A stretch of DNA of 64,000 nt, from contig NC_089795.1 in assembly GCF_040412425.1 (NCBI RefSeq), forward strand, positions 76,698,663 through 76,762,662. Reading direction: 5' to 3'. The notes beneath the pieces were generated by a model. It had not been told where the DNA came from and did no database searches. It saw nothing but the letters and a program-made list of their open reading frames with translations. Every line of letters begins with the position of its first letter. The first letter of the stretch is position 1. Source of the DNA: Macrobrachium rosenbergii (lineage: Eukaryota; Arthropoda; Malacostraca; Decapoda; Palaemonidae). Shown here piece by piece: positions 44,247 to 59,089 of this stretch. The position numbers and the translations under genes are program-made.

Positions 44247-46549
44247 CTATGCATAGATACCAAATGTCAAGTAAAATAGCCGTTGTCCTATGATGACTTG
44301 GGATCCTAAGTTTTATATATAACCTATGAGAGTAAAATTAAACCATTAAAGAAAATGCGAACTATAAACTATAAAAAAAACAATGCAAATCGTGTGAAAG
44401 ACTCGCATACTAAGTCACAGAAACTACAAAACCAAAAAATCTGTGCAGATTAAATAAACCCCTAACGGGATATAGAGCGGAAACAAACGTACCAAAGACA
44501 TCAATTTTCTTGTATAATCGACTTGAATTGCTTAAAAATGTCCTATGCACCCATATATTTACGAGAAAACTTATCCCCCTCCCCCCCCAAAAAAAAAATA
44601 TGGATAAGAGTTCTATGGTACTATGGACCTGCTCTGAAAGCAAAAACTTATGGATTTAGTCTGACTCACAGAGAAAATGTATACCAAGTAATATGTCAGC
44701 TATGACGTTTGTAATGAAACACATTTTTGCAGGCAGGAAATTAATATAAAAAGCCTGAATTCAACTCCATCTTTCTTAGTTTTGCATAATTAATCAAAAA
44801 CTGATTGTCTATTCTTACGAAGTTAGATTACAGATTACATCAATTCCCGTAGGCCTTTGCAAGTTCTACTCAAAATTAGTAAGAAAAAGATAAAAAGACG
44901 GTAAATAACTTATGAATTATGAATAGTAACAGATTAAACCACCTCAAAATCCCAAGCATGGGTACAACATGGATATAACAGTTGCTGTTTCAAAATAATG
45001 CAATAAGATGTACATTACCGTAAAAAAAATACATCACAATCTATGGATGAAGCCCCCGTACTTTTATTCTTCTGGCCGCAAACTGTTAAAACTTAACTAT
45101 GTATAAGGAGACCATTGGCAAAATAATTTTCTATTTCATTTTCACATCCTACTTTCTCAACGGCCGCTTTTAGGTTGTCACCCACAGATAAATCAATTAC
45201 AAACTATATATCGCCATTATTTTAAGAGGTTCCTTGAAGAGAGTGGTGTGAGTTTTCCTCAATCTAAACACCAACAGTCATTATCATCATTTCTCTTCAC
45301 TGCGGCTGCGCCTGTCTTAGGTTCTTCTCCATTACTACACTCAAGCCTCTACTTAACGCTGGACAAATAAACAGCAGCAAAACAAGATAGGCAAATAGAC
45401 TGCAACAGTATCTTGCATATAGCGTATCACTTGTCAAAACACTTGGAGACTGCGTCCCAGATTGCCTTTGCAGCTGACCGGGTAAAACAAACACATTTAA
45501 ATGCCTAGACTCTTGCCAGTAACTATAGTAATTATATTAATTTTATTTTATTTTTCAATACAACACAACTGCGCTGTCCTACGGTGTTACATTCTATACC
45601 CTCCTATCATACCAATATTTTTTTGGTGTCTTTTTTATCATACCAATATTTTTTGGTGTCTTTGTCAACAGTTGCAGCCTTTCTCCTAAACCTCCAGTTT
45701 GCCCGAATTTACTAACCTCTCTTCATTGACATTTTCCGTAATTACCGCTCGTGTTATTTCTCGTCATTCACTGAGCGGACATCTAACAGAAAATAATGAC
45801 GTAATGCGTACACGCTGCTATGCTAAACGCCAGGTTCGACCTTTCTGAACACGCTTCTTGCTTTGATCTCCGGTTCGGAAAATACCTGCTTCAGACTTCC
45901 GCGAGTTCTCTAATCCTCCGCTTTTGACAGTCAGGTGCGTCAACGACAAAAGGGAGAATCCATCAACACTGCCTTTGTCGAAGACCGGCCCTAAATTTGG
46001 CTACTCTTTGCACACCGCGATGAGTTAATACAAAAGACAGTCGGCGAGTGTTGCAACAATCTGCGACTACTGGCGCTGCAGTGCTTTTTGACTTCGTTCC
46101 TGGTTAGGCAATTACGCACGTACAATTTCATGGATGATTTAGCACCATTATAAAGATAAGTGAGCGGAATATCTGCATATAACAATTGCCGTATGATCAA
46201 GAATAAACAAAGAATGCCTTTTGGGAACAGCAAATAGGAAACACAGCATGTTATTTAAATAAATAATTCTTAAAGTAACGGTTTAACTTTTTGGACCGGT
46301 CGGCTCAAACATTACTCTGGGAATAATTGGAGCTATTGCGCAACAATTACCATGAATTACCCATATTGCAAAAACGCTCTTTGCTACTAATAAGCCACTT
46401 CAGAAACTTCACTTCATTCACGAACGAATGGCTTTTATGTTGCTTGCATTTTAGTTTATTAATGACCCTTTGATAAAGACAAATAAGAGCATATATATTT
46501 GATCTGCGTAGACAGCCTTTTATCAGTTCGTTTCCTATTATACTGCATC
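44247..46549. other. Non-coding stretch
   Basis: Minor 31-bp tandem duplication at 45606-45663 (CATACCAATATTTTTTGGTG). Frames of 60-80 codons have no motif. No gene recognised. Confidence 0.55.
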
Positions 46550-46627
46550 ATTGAATATATATATACAGTATATATATATGTATGTATACATATAATATAT
46601 ATACATATACACACACACACACATATA

Positions 46628-46721
<94 letters not shown>

Positions 46722-46735
46722 TCGTATATAAATAA
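46550..46735. repeat. Compound (TA)n/(CA)n/(AT)n
   Basis: TATATACAGTATATA and CACACACACA precede about 90 bp of pure (AT)n. Confidence 0.96.
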
Positions 46736-48076
46736 TACATTGCAACACTAAAAATACTCAGAGCGCTGTAGCTTAAAGCTACTGCTAGGATGTGTAATAA
46801 CCCGGGCATTTACAAAAAACAATTGTCACAATAGATATAATCACAAACAATATGAAAAGGTTGAATTTTCTGGCAAAAATTAGCATCAATAAAAACCTTG
46901 AAAATGAATCACAATTATGCTCAGAACCATTGTTTATTTCCATAGTTTCTTTTCATATTTTGAACAATATTCCTGGATATGTCTCTAGGTCACCAGGAAA
47001 ACTGTCTTAAATTATTTTACTGTCATTTAAATATTTCTGTCAAGATAAATTATATTTACACCGACAGTTTCTCTAACTTTGATCCTGCCTAATTCCAGAC
47101 AAAGGTCAACAGAAGTAACAGCAATACCAACACCGGTTGATAAGTCATAATTTAAAGATGAAAAAAAAGTTATATCCAGTTAATAATATTCAACAAAGAA
47201 CAATAAACATCAAACTTCGTGGGGAAAATTGTTAACTATTTCAAGAAAACGTAAAGACAAAATTATGGAATGAACATTTTGGATTTGTCTGTAGCTTCTG
47301 TGCAATCTTCCAAACTCCTTTGTTTCGTCTTTTCATCAAAGACAAACAACCCTTTCAAATTCGCAAAAGCAACAGAACTGCAACGAATAATTCTACCCTT
47401 AAACATTTCTCAAAACTAGTACAAATACTGCGTCAAATACTCACGACCTACACACGCAAACTCCTGTGGACTGAGACGAAAAGTATCAAGATAACGAGTA
47501 AACGTGTAAGTTCACTTACAAATAAAATCCAAAGTCAAAACTTATCGAGCAAGTCCAGGGACATCCCAGACTTCATCAGGTCACAGCTGTCGCCATAACC
47601 AGAGTTTCTGCTGCAACTGTGGCAATCAAGGCTAGACTTACTTTGCCAGGTCTGAAGGCCACGGGTTTAAATAAGGAAGTATTGGATGGGTACGAAATTT
47701 CTGAATGTTGTAATAGAAGGGGAACAGATAAAACATTTTATCCATAAATTTCAGTTATTTGTGTTGATCTTACTATGTAATTTAAAATATGTTAGTGAAT
47801 TTGTATCCTCATTCAGTGTCCCTGTTACAACAATTAGTTCTTAGCTGAATCAAGAAAAATCATATACAATGGGCTTATTCTAAACAAGGGAATAACTTCA
47901 ATCGGGTATGGTAATTATACTCAGCGAAATAGTATTATAATAGGAAAGCCATACAAACTTTATATCTATCTAAACTGTCCTGTGGCAAGTATTATACGGA
48001 ATGACCTTATTACTCACAGGGGAATCGAATCGAACTCTAAGAGCTTTAACTTTAGAGGCGAACGTCCTGGACACTG
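46736..48076. other. Non-coding stretch
   Basis: No gene recognised. Frame 47320-47598 (92 codons, Ser/Thr/Lys-rich) has no motif. Confidence 0.5.
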
Positions 48077-48134
48077 GTGTGTGTGTGTGTGTATATATAT
48101 ACACATGTATATAGGTGTATGTGTGTGTGTGTGC
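48077..48134. repeat. (GT)n/(TA)n compound tract
   Basis: Two GTGTGT runs around a TATATATATACACATGTATA core. Confidence 0.9.
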
Positions 48135-48319
48135 CGCTCGTATCATCATGATAGAAAGACAAGAAGATAGATAAACAGATAGAGAGACAGATATACAGTA
48201 GATGTGAGCGCGTGTATTACTCAATTCTCAAGTGCCCATTGTTATTGGATTCTGTAAGTATGAGACGGTGTCTTTGAAAAAGGCGAAACAAAGAACCATT
48301 TCTGCAGTATAGATAGATA

Positions 48320-48327
48320 TTCTCTCG

Positions 48328-48394
<67 letters not shown>
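48320..48394. repeat. (CT)n microsatellite
   Basis: About 35 CT units with two CG interruptions at the left edge. Confidence 0.97.
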
Positions 48395-48398
<4 letters not shown>

Positions 48399-49141
48399 AC
48401 AAAAGGTAATGGAATTAAGTGATAGACATCGCCTCAAGCCCGGTGCGTGGAACAGGTACCAATCTTCATTTTATTTAGTATTATCAGATACTGTTTTTTA
48501 TTGAATGATTGGAGGTCAGTGACAGTTGGGGATTCCAACAAACTTCAGCCTGATAAAATTTGCTTGATTACTGTTTACGACTGATTACGTTATCTCACGT
48601 TCAGCCTCAACGATTATTCATGATTTCCCTGAGGCATTTGAGGATTTAAGCATTGTCATAAGGAGAAAGTGTTTTGATGCTAATTCTAACTGTTAATTGA
48701 CTTCGTATTTCAGCTTTAGTTTTCTTGTTAGATAATTCTTGCAATACTGCGCGAAAACTGGAGTTATATGTGAAGAAATTGGACACTAATTGAAATGATT
48801 TACAGTGACCGATTTAGTATTTTCTGAGCATTTGGAAACAAATACCTCTTCATTTCTTTCCTTTCACATGCTAATGAAGGAAGGATGAGAAACGCCTCAG
48901 ATTTTAATCTTGGACGGTGCTGACGTGCAATTTTATCTTGTACCTCATACGAAAGTCTCGACTATCATAAGCTGAATATTAAATAGTCCCCGTTCACTGC
49001 TTATTATCACAGGCTACTAGAATGTGAGTTGCTGTGCTTCACCATTTAAAAGGTACCGGCGGATGTTTGCCACATGAGTGGCCATAGTAATTGCAGATAG
49101 AGAACACGGACGCTGGAGTTGAATGCAATGACTGCCTTATC

Positions 49142-49144
<3 letters not shown>
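48395..49144. other. Non-coding stretch
   Basis: No gene, RNA or repeat family recognised. Confidence 0.55.

Positions 49145-49191
<47 letters not shown>
49145..49191. repeat. (CT)n microsatellite
   Basis: About 23 CT units, followed by TTCCAGGGGAGGGGGAGCGG. Confidence 0.96.
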
Positions 49192-49195
<4 letters not shown>

Positions 49196-52100
49196 GGGGA
49201 GGGGGAGCGGTGGAGGTGGCATGGTTAATGCACAAGATAGGACAAGGACACACTGTGTAGCTTACCAAACTATCTTGCCTACGCCAACCCACTCTTGTCT
49301 AATTAACATATCTTACATTACTTAGCCTAGACCTTCCTAATTGTAGTTTTGAATACCGTTTGCGTTTCCGGAAAATGTATTCAACTTGAAAATTTTAATG
49401 AGAATATGCTACTTTAACATGTTATACGAGAGTAACCGTTAAGTACGCGTCGAATGTTTCTGCTGACTACCTATAAGCTTAATATGCATAAACAAAAATA
49501 TATAAGAGAAAATAAAATTTATTAAAATAACGCATAAAATAAGCAGTAATACAATGGGCAAGTTGAACTGTTTGTCCTTCTAAAACAATGAAATATGCAA
49601 ACCATTTAGCACATGTGATGTGAGGAGAAAACAAATCCTCTTTATAGTTAAATCTTCATTCAACTATTGACTGTTCGTTCATTTCTCTGTCTCTTACAGG
49701 GATACGTGAAAAAAACTAATATTCCAAACCTCTGACTGCGCATTACGGAAGTTTGTTTATTTGTACATTAATGCGCACCAGAACATTAAAATGCCAACAA
49801 CGTCAAGGTTGAACGGAATACTGAGATAAGTAATCATAACAAGGGTTCTCCAGTTAACAACCCTACTGACTGAAATAAGTTACGTGATAAACGTCAACTT
49901 TGCTATACAGAAGCTACAACCAACACAACAAGGTACAGTGTAATTCTGAGGGGCTGTTGTTACACAGTACTAAAAATTACCAGAAGGACAAGGTTCCATA
50001 GAAACTTTTTTTTTTGGGGGGGAGGGGAGGCCTGAAGGTGCCTGAATATATAGCTTTTCAGTAGTTGGGCGCGTGATACGCAATTAAGTCTTGTTCACTC
50101 AACAGAGGTTACGCGAATAGAACAGAAGCACAGTAAATTGTGCTCAGCTTATAGGAAACGAAGGTCACTCTTTGAGTCTGTTTTTTGTATAAGTTTTAAC
50201 TGAATAATGAACCGTGAAAGGTCATTCCTATGCCATTCCCATTAATTACATTCTACCTTCGTTCATTACCTGACCTCGTGGAGAACAAAAAATAATGGCT
50301 CCTGGTTGTCGGATAAAAAGTGTCTGTGCATGACACAGTAGCCATCACCAAATTATTTCGGAAAAGTAATTAAATTACTGCGTTCATTTGCTGTCAACGC
50401 TTTCAGTTTTCGGGAACATCGTCATGTGGGTTCGAAGGAAATGATAGTTAGTGAACTGCTGATAACTATTTTTGCTCTTGTTTAGTGCAATGAGCTAAGG
50501 TAATCGAACTTTCATAAGGAGGACGATAGGTTGCTTAGAGCGTACAATTCTGAAGTATCTGGGGGAAAGAGAAATAAGGAAGGGGTATGAGGTATTTTAA
50601 AATCAATTTTACTCTCGTATGAACTTTCGCTTCTAAATCTCAGGTGCGAAAATACCTTCATGCCACCAACTCCCAATCTTGTTTAAATTCTGATTAACGA
50701 GCGTACATTTGGTTCCGGGTATCTCTACTACTTTTTACATTCCATTCCATTTTGTCATTTCTAAGTATTTTCACTCCTCAGCCCTCTTCCCCTGATTACT
50801 ACGAATAACTTCACGTTGACATTATTTAACCTCTACTCTTCTACTCTCTCCTCCGCAATTTACCCACCTTCAAGTTCAGCCGATCGTAAAGTGTGTCGCG
50901 TACTTTCTTTGCTAACACGAACCGCCACCATTTATATTTCACTAAAATGGGGCGAAGCTGATCACCCGACTGGGTTGTATCTAAAATCCCATACATTCCA
51001 GCTTTGCTAAGATTCTGCAGGGGGACCACTCTAGTGTAACTACCTTTCCCCTGTGGTTTGGAGTTCAGTAAACCTCTCTGCGGCTTCAGCGACCAGTAAA
51101 ACACACCAGACCACACAACAAGTTCTACTGACATACTACAGGCTATGATTGAGTACTGTCGCAAAACTAACCGTCTTCAACTTACAACACCACTTCAAGT
51201 CCGAGAGGTTCCTCGCCTTGGAACAAAAAGGACACAACGTTGGAGAAACAAGACAGACCCAGCGTTAATAACCTCCTCAGTGTTCTGCAGTTAAACTTTT
51301 ATTTTCATTTATTTTTCTTTTGGCAAAAGTATCTGAGGTATTACCCTTTGAGATTCTGATGACATCATTTGCCTTCACGAAAATGTCGTCGCTGCGACTC
51401 CGATGATGTCAATAGACGTCGTATGTATGAAAAAACTAACCAAAATAATTTCGATGTTGGGTAGAATTGGGGTGACTTTAGAGCGTACTAGAGACGTTTA
51501 CTTTCATATCCCACGAAAGTAAGGAGTGTTCAAAGGGAATTATCATGAAACCAATTCAAAATAGAAAATCACTGACAGGTTTGCCTGATTTTCCTTATTT
51601 TTCCTTTCATATTTTATATGAAATTTCAGTCATAAATAGCAATAATATGTACATCAGTGGAATGAAAATTGATCGCACTGTTTCACTGCTTAAATCCTCG
51701 TACTGTTTCACTGCTTAAATCGAAGTTATAATAATCCATTACGTTTCTCAAAGGTTTATTTACGAAAAGCAATTTGAGTTCTCGGCCAAATTCAATGCGT
51801 TATACTGACATTATAACTCAGTTGTTTTTCATTTATAAAGATACTCCAATACAGTACAATTATTCGGCTTTGAAATAACACCAAAACCAGCATTATATCA
51901 TGACAAATAAATCCAGAAAAAGCAATAAAAGAACATTATCTACACTAATAAGAGATAAGTCAGAAACGAGTGTGCTTGATCACAAACGAGGTTTTATTCC
52001 CTTATTAGTTTATGGACATCATTCAAAATTGATTTTTCTTTCAAATTGGATACAGTGCAGTATTGATCACAGATATGATTGCAAAACTGCAATATAGTGC

Positions 52101-52547
52101 AATTTGCTTGCTATACATTAATATTACAATCAAGGCAAATTTTGCTGGAACACGAACCCTGATAGTTCAGACTGGTCACTTGGTAGTTAGGCAATAGAAG
52201 CATTTACTACTTCTCAGCAGTGGTATATTTACCTCACCTTATAATTTCACCAATTACAGAATATAATTTAAGATTTTCCGCAGCCTATCCATAATCGTAT
52301 CTATATATAAATTTCCGTCTTACAGCACCAAGACAGTTAATTTTTGGCATTCCACCTGACTGCGGAAGAGGCTTACAACATGGGCCAAGGCGAGGGTCAG
52401 TTGCAAGTAAACGTGAGGTTGATCATTTTGTCATCTCATGAATGTCCTGAACATATCACTCCCACTGGAAAGCTCTTTGGATCTTCCATAAAGTTTCCAG
52501 CCAAGGAAATATTTTACACTTTTACAAAATTGGGTTGATCTTCTTAT
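49192..52547. other. Non-coding stretch
   Basis: No gene recognised. Contains a T-then-G run near 50008-50028 and a 25-bp tandem duplication near 51677-51721 (ACTGTTTCACTGCTTAAATC). Frame 50841-51164 minus (107 codons) has balanced composition but no motif I recognise and no neighbouring exon signal. Confidence 0.5.
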
Positions 52548-52559
52548 GAATGAATCAAA

Positions 52560-52877
52560 TAGAATAGAACAGAATATAGAATTTAGGACAAAGGCCAAGC
52601 GCTGGGACCTATGAGGTCATTCAGCACTGAAACGGAAACTGACAGTAAAGGGGTTTGAAGGGTGTAACATGAGGAAAACCTCGCAGCTGCACTATTAAAA
52701 AATTGTTAGGGGAGGGTGGAATGTCAGATGGAAGAAAGAAAATATGAACGAAGGTACAGTAAGAGGAATGAAAGGGGTTGTTGCAACTATGGGCCGAAGG
52801 AACTCTGCAAAGAACCTTAACTTATGCCTACAGTGCACCGCATGAGGTGCACTGACGGCACTAACCCCCTACGGGGC
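52560..52877 (-). mobile_element. Dispersed SINE family A, copy 4 with perfect target-site duplication
   Basis: The left GAATGAATCAAA (52548-52559) and right GAATGAATCAAA (52878-52889) are identical over 12 bp and flank the element exactly. It has the simple tail AGAATAGAACAGAATATAG on the left, AGCGCTGGGACCTATGAGGT with the pairing arm CAGCACT (one mismatch), CTTATGCCTACAG, the perfect stem GTGCACC-GCATGA-GGTGCAC (52833-52852) and the closing hairpin CCCCC-TAC-GGGG. As in the other three copies, the simple tail side implies a minus-strand RNA. Confidence 0.88.
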
Positions 52878-52889
52878 GAATGAATCAAA

Positions 52890-53678
52890 ATCATCTGGTA
52901 AAATTTTGTTTCATACGATACAAACCAGTGTCCGGAATCAGATCCTTCCTCCTTCCCTCCGACAAAAGCGATGGGTATGTCAGCTTGAAAACAAACCCTG
53001 AACTAGCTAAGAGGTGATGACGATGGACGTCATCATCCCTTTAAATACCGTTGAGTAAATCCTTAGTTAATTCGTCATTTAAATAATTAAGTAGCAGCAT
53101 TCATTAAGGCAATGGATCTATGAAAAATAAATAAAGTAGACTGTTATCGGTGATGTCCCTTCACATAATCTTTAATAAAGACAAAACAGGCTTCGAATGG
53201 ACGTCCGCACCTCGGTTTTCTTTGTCCTTTTCCAGACGAGCGACTTCCAGCAGGTGACAGAAAAAAAGGAAATAGAAAAAAACCTTTAATCATTTTGCCC
53301 CTGCACTTATTACCGCCGCAAATTACCGTGCATCGGTGACCCTGGAGGGTTGCGATTCCACCTAAAATAAAAAAACAAAACAAAAAATCAGCAGCCCCAA
53401 CAATGACTGGTATCTGGTGTTTTTCTTGTATTGTGTGAGCAGTTGTTCTTATCACTAATGGTTATCTGTACGTGTGTGTGCGTGTGTGCGTGTTTCTTTG
53501 CGTGTGTGTTGTGCTTGTCTGTGAGAAAATTGGCCAGGTTACAAAGATTTGGAATTTATCTTTTGTCTTTGTTTCAGCAAAAGCAGATCATTTCTAAAAA
53601 TACACAACTTTCCATAATGAAATCAAAACTCCAAACTACTCTCTCAAGCTATCACTAGTTATCTTTGCTAAGAAATTC

Positions 53679-53680
<2 letters not shown>
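52890..53680. other. Non-coding stretch
   Basis: Frame 53144-53455 minus (103 codons) has no recognised motif. A short (GT)n is near 53472-53515. No gene recognised. Confidence 0.5.
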
Positions 53681-53755
<75 letters not shown>

Positions 53756-53761
53756 AGAAGA
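53681..53761. repeat. (GA)n microsatellite with (GAA)n edge
   Basis: About 36 GA units ending in GAAGAAGAAGAG. Confidence 0.97.
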
Positions 53762-54079
53762 GCATCATTTACTTTCATCAGAAAGATCTTGCTGGTCTTC
53801 GTTTGTCTCCTGTAAGCTACATCGGAAAACTATTGCAGTGACATTTATAATAATACGAAAAATAAGTTTTTTTTTATGAACTTGAAAATATGTATATACC
53901 CGGAAACTTTCCCATTCTCGTGTAGCAAGAAAAATAATGGTTTTAATAATAAATGAAACCACTGTGTAATGAAAAGTTTTGTTCTTGGCAACTTGGCCTC
54001 TTGCATAAGGTCAAGGGTAAAAATCACTTGCTTAAGTTCCTTGGTGTACAGACAGGGAAATCACGATGATAATTCCTTC

Positions 54080-54151
54080 TATGTATGTATGTATGTGTAT
54101 GTATGTATATATATTATAATATATAATATATAATACACATTATACATTATG

Positions 54152-54228
<77 letters not shown>

Positions 54229-54230
54229 AC
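54080..54230. repeat. (TATG)n and (AT)n compound tract
   Basis: ATGTATGTATGTGTATG, then TATAATATATAATATATAAT, then about 70 bp of (AT)n. Confidence 0.95.
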
Positions 54231-55037
54231 CATTTAACAAAACCTAAAATCAAAACAAAAAGACGAATATAACCAATTTAGCAAATACTGAGTTCGATTG
54301 TCTTACGAATAAACAAATATTATTGCGAGACAGTGACAAATGAGCTATCTATTAGCTAGTATCTTCAACCTCACTCCACCCGATCTATCTAGGCACCTCA
54401 TAAATAATTCTTTACAAATTCCCTCCACAGCATCAGGACCCTCCACTTTCAAACAATACATCACAAGGCCCTTGAGTTGACTTATGCGTATGCAAGGTGT
54501 TATCCCATTAGCAAGGCGCATCGCCCATATCTCCTCTTCATTCCCACCATAATTGCTGTCCGCGCTAAGCTACGCCATCGCATTATCTTCAGCAAACACG
54601 ACCCATCGACCGACCTCAGGATTTACCAGATTCAGAAATAATTGCTAGTTGATCAAATAAGATAAAAGATAATAACAAAACGCAGTCCTCACAGCTTTCT
54701 CCATCTGCAGAGGGCACGGTAAAAGTAACCGCATTCGAATATGAAGAAGTTTTCATCGGAAAAAACTCTCTTCATTAAAAAAACCCCACTGGGGACGTCA
54801 TTACGTTCCTTGATATGAAGATGCTATCCGAATGACTGAAATTACACCGCCTGCGCGTTCTCTTTCTCTTTCTCACCTTTCAACCAAGTCATTCCCCGAG
54901 GTCATTAAAATAGTTAATGAAGGCATTAACACCGAACGTGACACGAGACGCTTTCCAAATTAATTTTCATGTAAGGCAGTTGCAGATATATCAGCAAACT
55001 ATTTCCATGTTTAACACACAAACACACACATTCATGC
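54231..55037. other. Non-coding stretch
   Basis: No gene recognised. Confidence 0.55.
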
Positions 55038-55047
55038 CGACATATAC

Positions 55048-55123
<76 letters not shown>

Positions 55124-55162
55124 ATATAACACACTATACAATAATATATATAATTATATAAA
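55038..55162. repeat. (AT)n tract
   Basis: About 70 bp of pure (AT)n and AT-rich edges. Confidence 0.96.
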
Positions 55163-55279
55163 ATCTTGAGAATATCCATCGGGATGTCTCAACTTCTAAG
55201 CACAGAAAATTGCGCACAAACACAAACATACACACACACACATACACACATACGCATACATATATATATGTATATATGT

Positions 55280-57265
55280 AAGTATATTTTTGTACCTACG
55301 TATGTGCGTGCATGCAATTATATGCTCTACAGAAGTGAAGACATTCCGATGGACATCGTGAGGTCTCGAATGTTTCTCGTGTCAGCGTAATTACGTACAG
55401 ACGCTAAAAAAAGCTATGGAGAAATCCTCGACTCTTCCCCAAATATTGAACCTGTGGTAATTACGGCCTCCTTGCGCACTTACACGCAACCGATATCCGT
55501 ACCCGGGAGATCTTTCAGTTCAGACCCATAGCGTCTGATATCAATCGTTTCGTTGAAACCCTTAGGTTTTATTTATTTACAGACCAACGTATTTCTCTCA
55601 TTATGTGTCGTGATGCTGCTGTCCTTCTTTCAGGTAAAATTACAGGTAAGTTTTAAAAAAGGGAACAAAACAGATGAGACGAGATAAGAACGACGGAGTG
55701 TCAACAAATTAAAGCAAAATAACAGCCTCGACCGAATTAACAGACAAGTACAAATCCAGATGACGGGACAAACCAGACAGACCTTCCTCTAGAGTAAATA
55801 ACAGACACCCACAAATTAGTACCCTTGGCCCCAGGAGAAAATCCGACGGCTGTCAGCTCCATTCGAAGTCCTAAATGCACAGTCCAGGGAGGAGGGGAGG
55901 AGGAATCGAAGGCCTTGGCCTCCTCCGGGATTATCATTTCACACTCAAGCGATACCTCAGATCCTAATCATTCGCTCTAATCCATTCCCCGGGAACGCAG
56001 GTTCTAATCCCTTGCTCTGATCCTATAGTGGCGATTGTTGCTCTATCGGAACCATCGCGTTTTTTGGGACTGAACCTGGTCACTCGTTTCAAATGACGAA
56101 TCTTATTTTTTCCTCCATGTGTATGTTTTGCCAAAGCTATATATAACTACTCTCCGATTTCATGCACAGTTACTTTCCAACTTAGCAGGATATTGTAAAT
56201 TGAACCATTTCAACAGCCGGGCTACTTAAGCGAAACAACAGTGTTATTTGAAACCATGCATTTTTGCATGTGTAATCATTTACGATAATTGCTTCATTGT
56301 AACTGACATATAACAATATGCACTAATGAGAAAAAATCCAGTGACTGTTCACAAATTCCTAATTACTTTGATTGCTCTAACCTTTTGGGGACTTCAGTCA
56401 ACGGAGGATTGCTTTAAAACTTTACGATGTTTAAAAAATGCAGTCTTATGTTGAATGGCTGTTATATTAAATATGTTAATATTTCCAGGCGATTGCTCAT
56501 TAATTATTATAATTAATCTATGGTCATACTCTCTCCAACGAAGACTATATACACTCGTTAGCAAGAATTTTAAAACTCCACATCAAAGCGAATGCGAAAA
56601 CTCGCAGAACCCTCCTACATAATAAGCCGTTTAGACTTGCACTCTCCCAGCCCTGGGCCAGCCACTCACCCATAAACTGTACAAGCATGCAGAATGGTAC
56701 CTTGGTACCTCGCTCGGAGTTTCTGGACAGTACGTAACGTACCTAGAGCGGGTACTTGTCGTCTCAACCCCCTCTTATATCAGTCATATTAGAAGGCATA
56801 GCAACAACTGGCTTCAAAAGTTTTAGTACAAATCACTGCGACTCCAAAATGTAGCAGGAAAGTTGTTAGCAATGCTGTCTGTGAAGCCGAGTGGCTAAAC
56901 ACGCAAAAACTGGGCAAACGGCACGTTTACCAAATACCAAAGTGATGTTAATTAAGTAACAATTCTGAGTAACAACACTGTGAAGTTGCCATATGTCTTC
57001 TTTGTTTGCTGGGCTGTGTATCAAAATTCATGAAGTCTGCTGTAAACAGCAGTACAATAAACGTCATTAGCCACCAAGATAAAGTTTCTTTAAAAAATCT
57101 ATTTAAAGATTAATAAAACACTGTTGATTAGATTCCTTATTTTTCTTCGTTACAGCTGTCCAAAATAATATAGGTTTCACTTCTACCAATAGTTAATTGA
57201 ATAAAAGCTCTAAAACCGGTTCCATTCATTCATCCTCTCTTTTTCTCGAAACTGAATGATAGAAC
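55280..57265. other. Non-coding stretch
   Basis: Includes a moderately GC-rich part (55400-56060). No gene, exon or RNA is recognised; frame 55737-55937 minus (66 codons) has no motif. Confidence 0.5.
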
Positions 57266-57774
<509 letters not shown>

Positions 57775-58055
57775 TTATATATATATATATATGTATATAT
57801 CTATATATGTATGTATACATATACCGTTCGTTCAAATTGCAACATAAACTGCCTAAACGTGAAAGCATTTTTCACTTCGGCGTCAGGAACCTCCGATACG
57901 TAACAATGGATCACCCGGTAAAAATTCCTGGCCATCATTATATTTCCTCTCCAAGAAATAATATCCTAAGCAAACCATAACAATGGCTGTAAATTTTTAC
58001 GAGGATCTTTTTGTGTAGCGACGTAGGCTCTCTATTTACAGATTAAATCTTGAAT

Positions 58056-58058
<3 letters not shown>

Positions 58059-58125
<67 letters not shown>

Positions 58126-58189
58126 CTAATTTTAGATTAAAATCTTGGAAAAGAGTGAATGGGAGTAGAAAGACAATTAAACGTTCAAT

Positions 58190-58267
<78 letters not shown>

Positions 58268-58335
58268 ATTTTAGATTCAAGTCTTGGAAGAGAGTGATTG
58301 TGAGGAGAAAGAGAATTAAACGTTCATGTTAAAAG

Positions 58336-58392
<57 letters not shown>
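58059..58392. repeat. Compound array: three (GA)n tracts with duplicated spacers
   Basis: (GA)n at 58059-58123, 58193-58265 and 58341-58392. The two spacers are copies of one another: TAATTTTAGATT, AATCTTGGAA or AGTCTTGGAAG, AGAGTGA, AGAAAGA, AATTAAACGTTCA. So a unit of about 70 bp spacer plus (GA)n has been tandemly duplicated. The sequence before the first tract (CAGATTAAATCTTGAATCAC) resembles the spacer start. Confidence 0.92.
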
Positions 58393-58393
<1 letters not shown>

Positions 58394-59089
58394 GCCCCTC
58401 TTTTAAAAATACAAATTTTGACGACCTGATTAAAGAACACAAGAAATTCCACGCTGTCCTCTGGGATATGATGTATTTAAAGACACTTCTAAGCACACGC
58501 CAAATATATGAGAAGAGTCATAAACACGTCCCCGCTTAAGAATTTCTTAAGAATAAAGCCTGAACTATAAAAATTTAATATTCTCTTCCTAGTATACGAC
58601 CATAATTGGTCAAGATGAATTCAGAGGTCTTAAGGCGGAGCCTAAAGAGTCAAGATGAATGAAAACATTAGTCATTCATCACCGACAACGGTACATTTTT
58701 TTTTTTATCTGGATCAAGAGATATGTCTGAAATCTGGATATCCCTTATAACATATGCCTTCATTACTGCCTGGAAGCAAAGTAATTACTTGATGGCACAT
58801 CATGAATTTTCTGGAGCATTACGCCAAGATGATGCAGTTTTTCGGATGGTCTTGACAGGATAATTAAGCTGACTAATTAACAGCAAAGAGCATTTTCTCC
58901 TGGTGACCTTTACATAAAAGACTGTAATTAAGCACAGAGGAAATCAAATGATAAGCGTTTTCTTATGTGACAGGGGGTAACTGTGGCCGCTCAACATCCC
59001 CTTGTTTCAAGCAGATTCTGCTAAAATGATTATGACATTCGTTGCCTTTTTTGGTGACTGATGGGTCACCGCAGCTGTCACTTTCAGCT
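58393..59089. other. Non-coding stretch
   Basis: No gene recognised. A T11 run is near 58695. Confidence 0.55.

Noticed and set aside
50841..51164. 107-codon minus-strand frame with balanced composition
   Set aside because: No recognisable domain and no supporting context; kept only as an open frame.
58050..58268. Arg-Glu or Leu-Ser repeat frames (also at 2127, 8762-9364, 27843, 32973, 39263, 48217, 49119, 61300)
   Set aside because: Translations of (GA)n/(CT)n tracts, not proteins.
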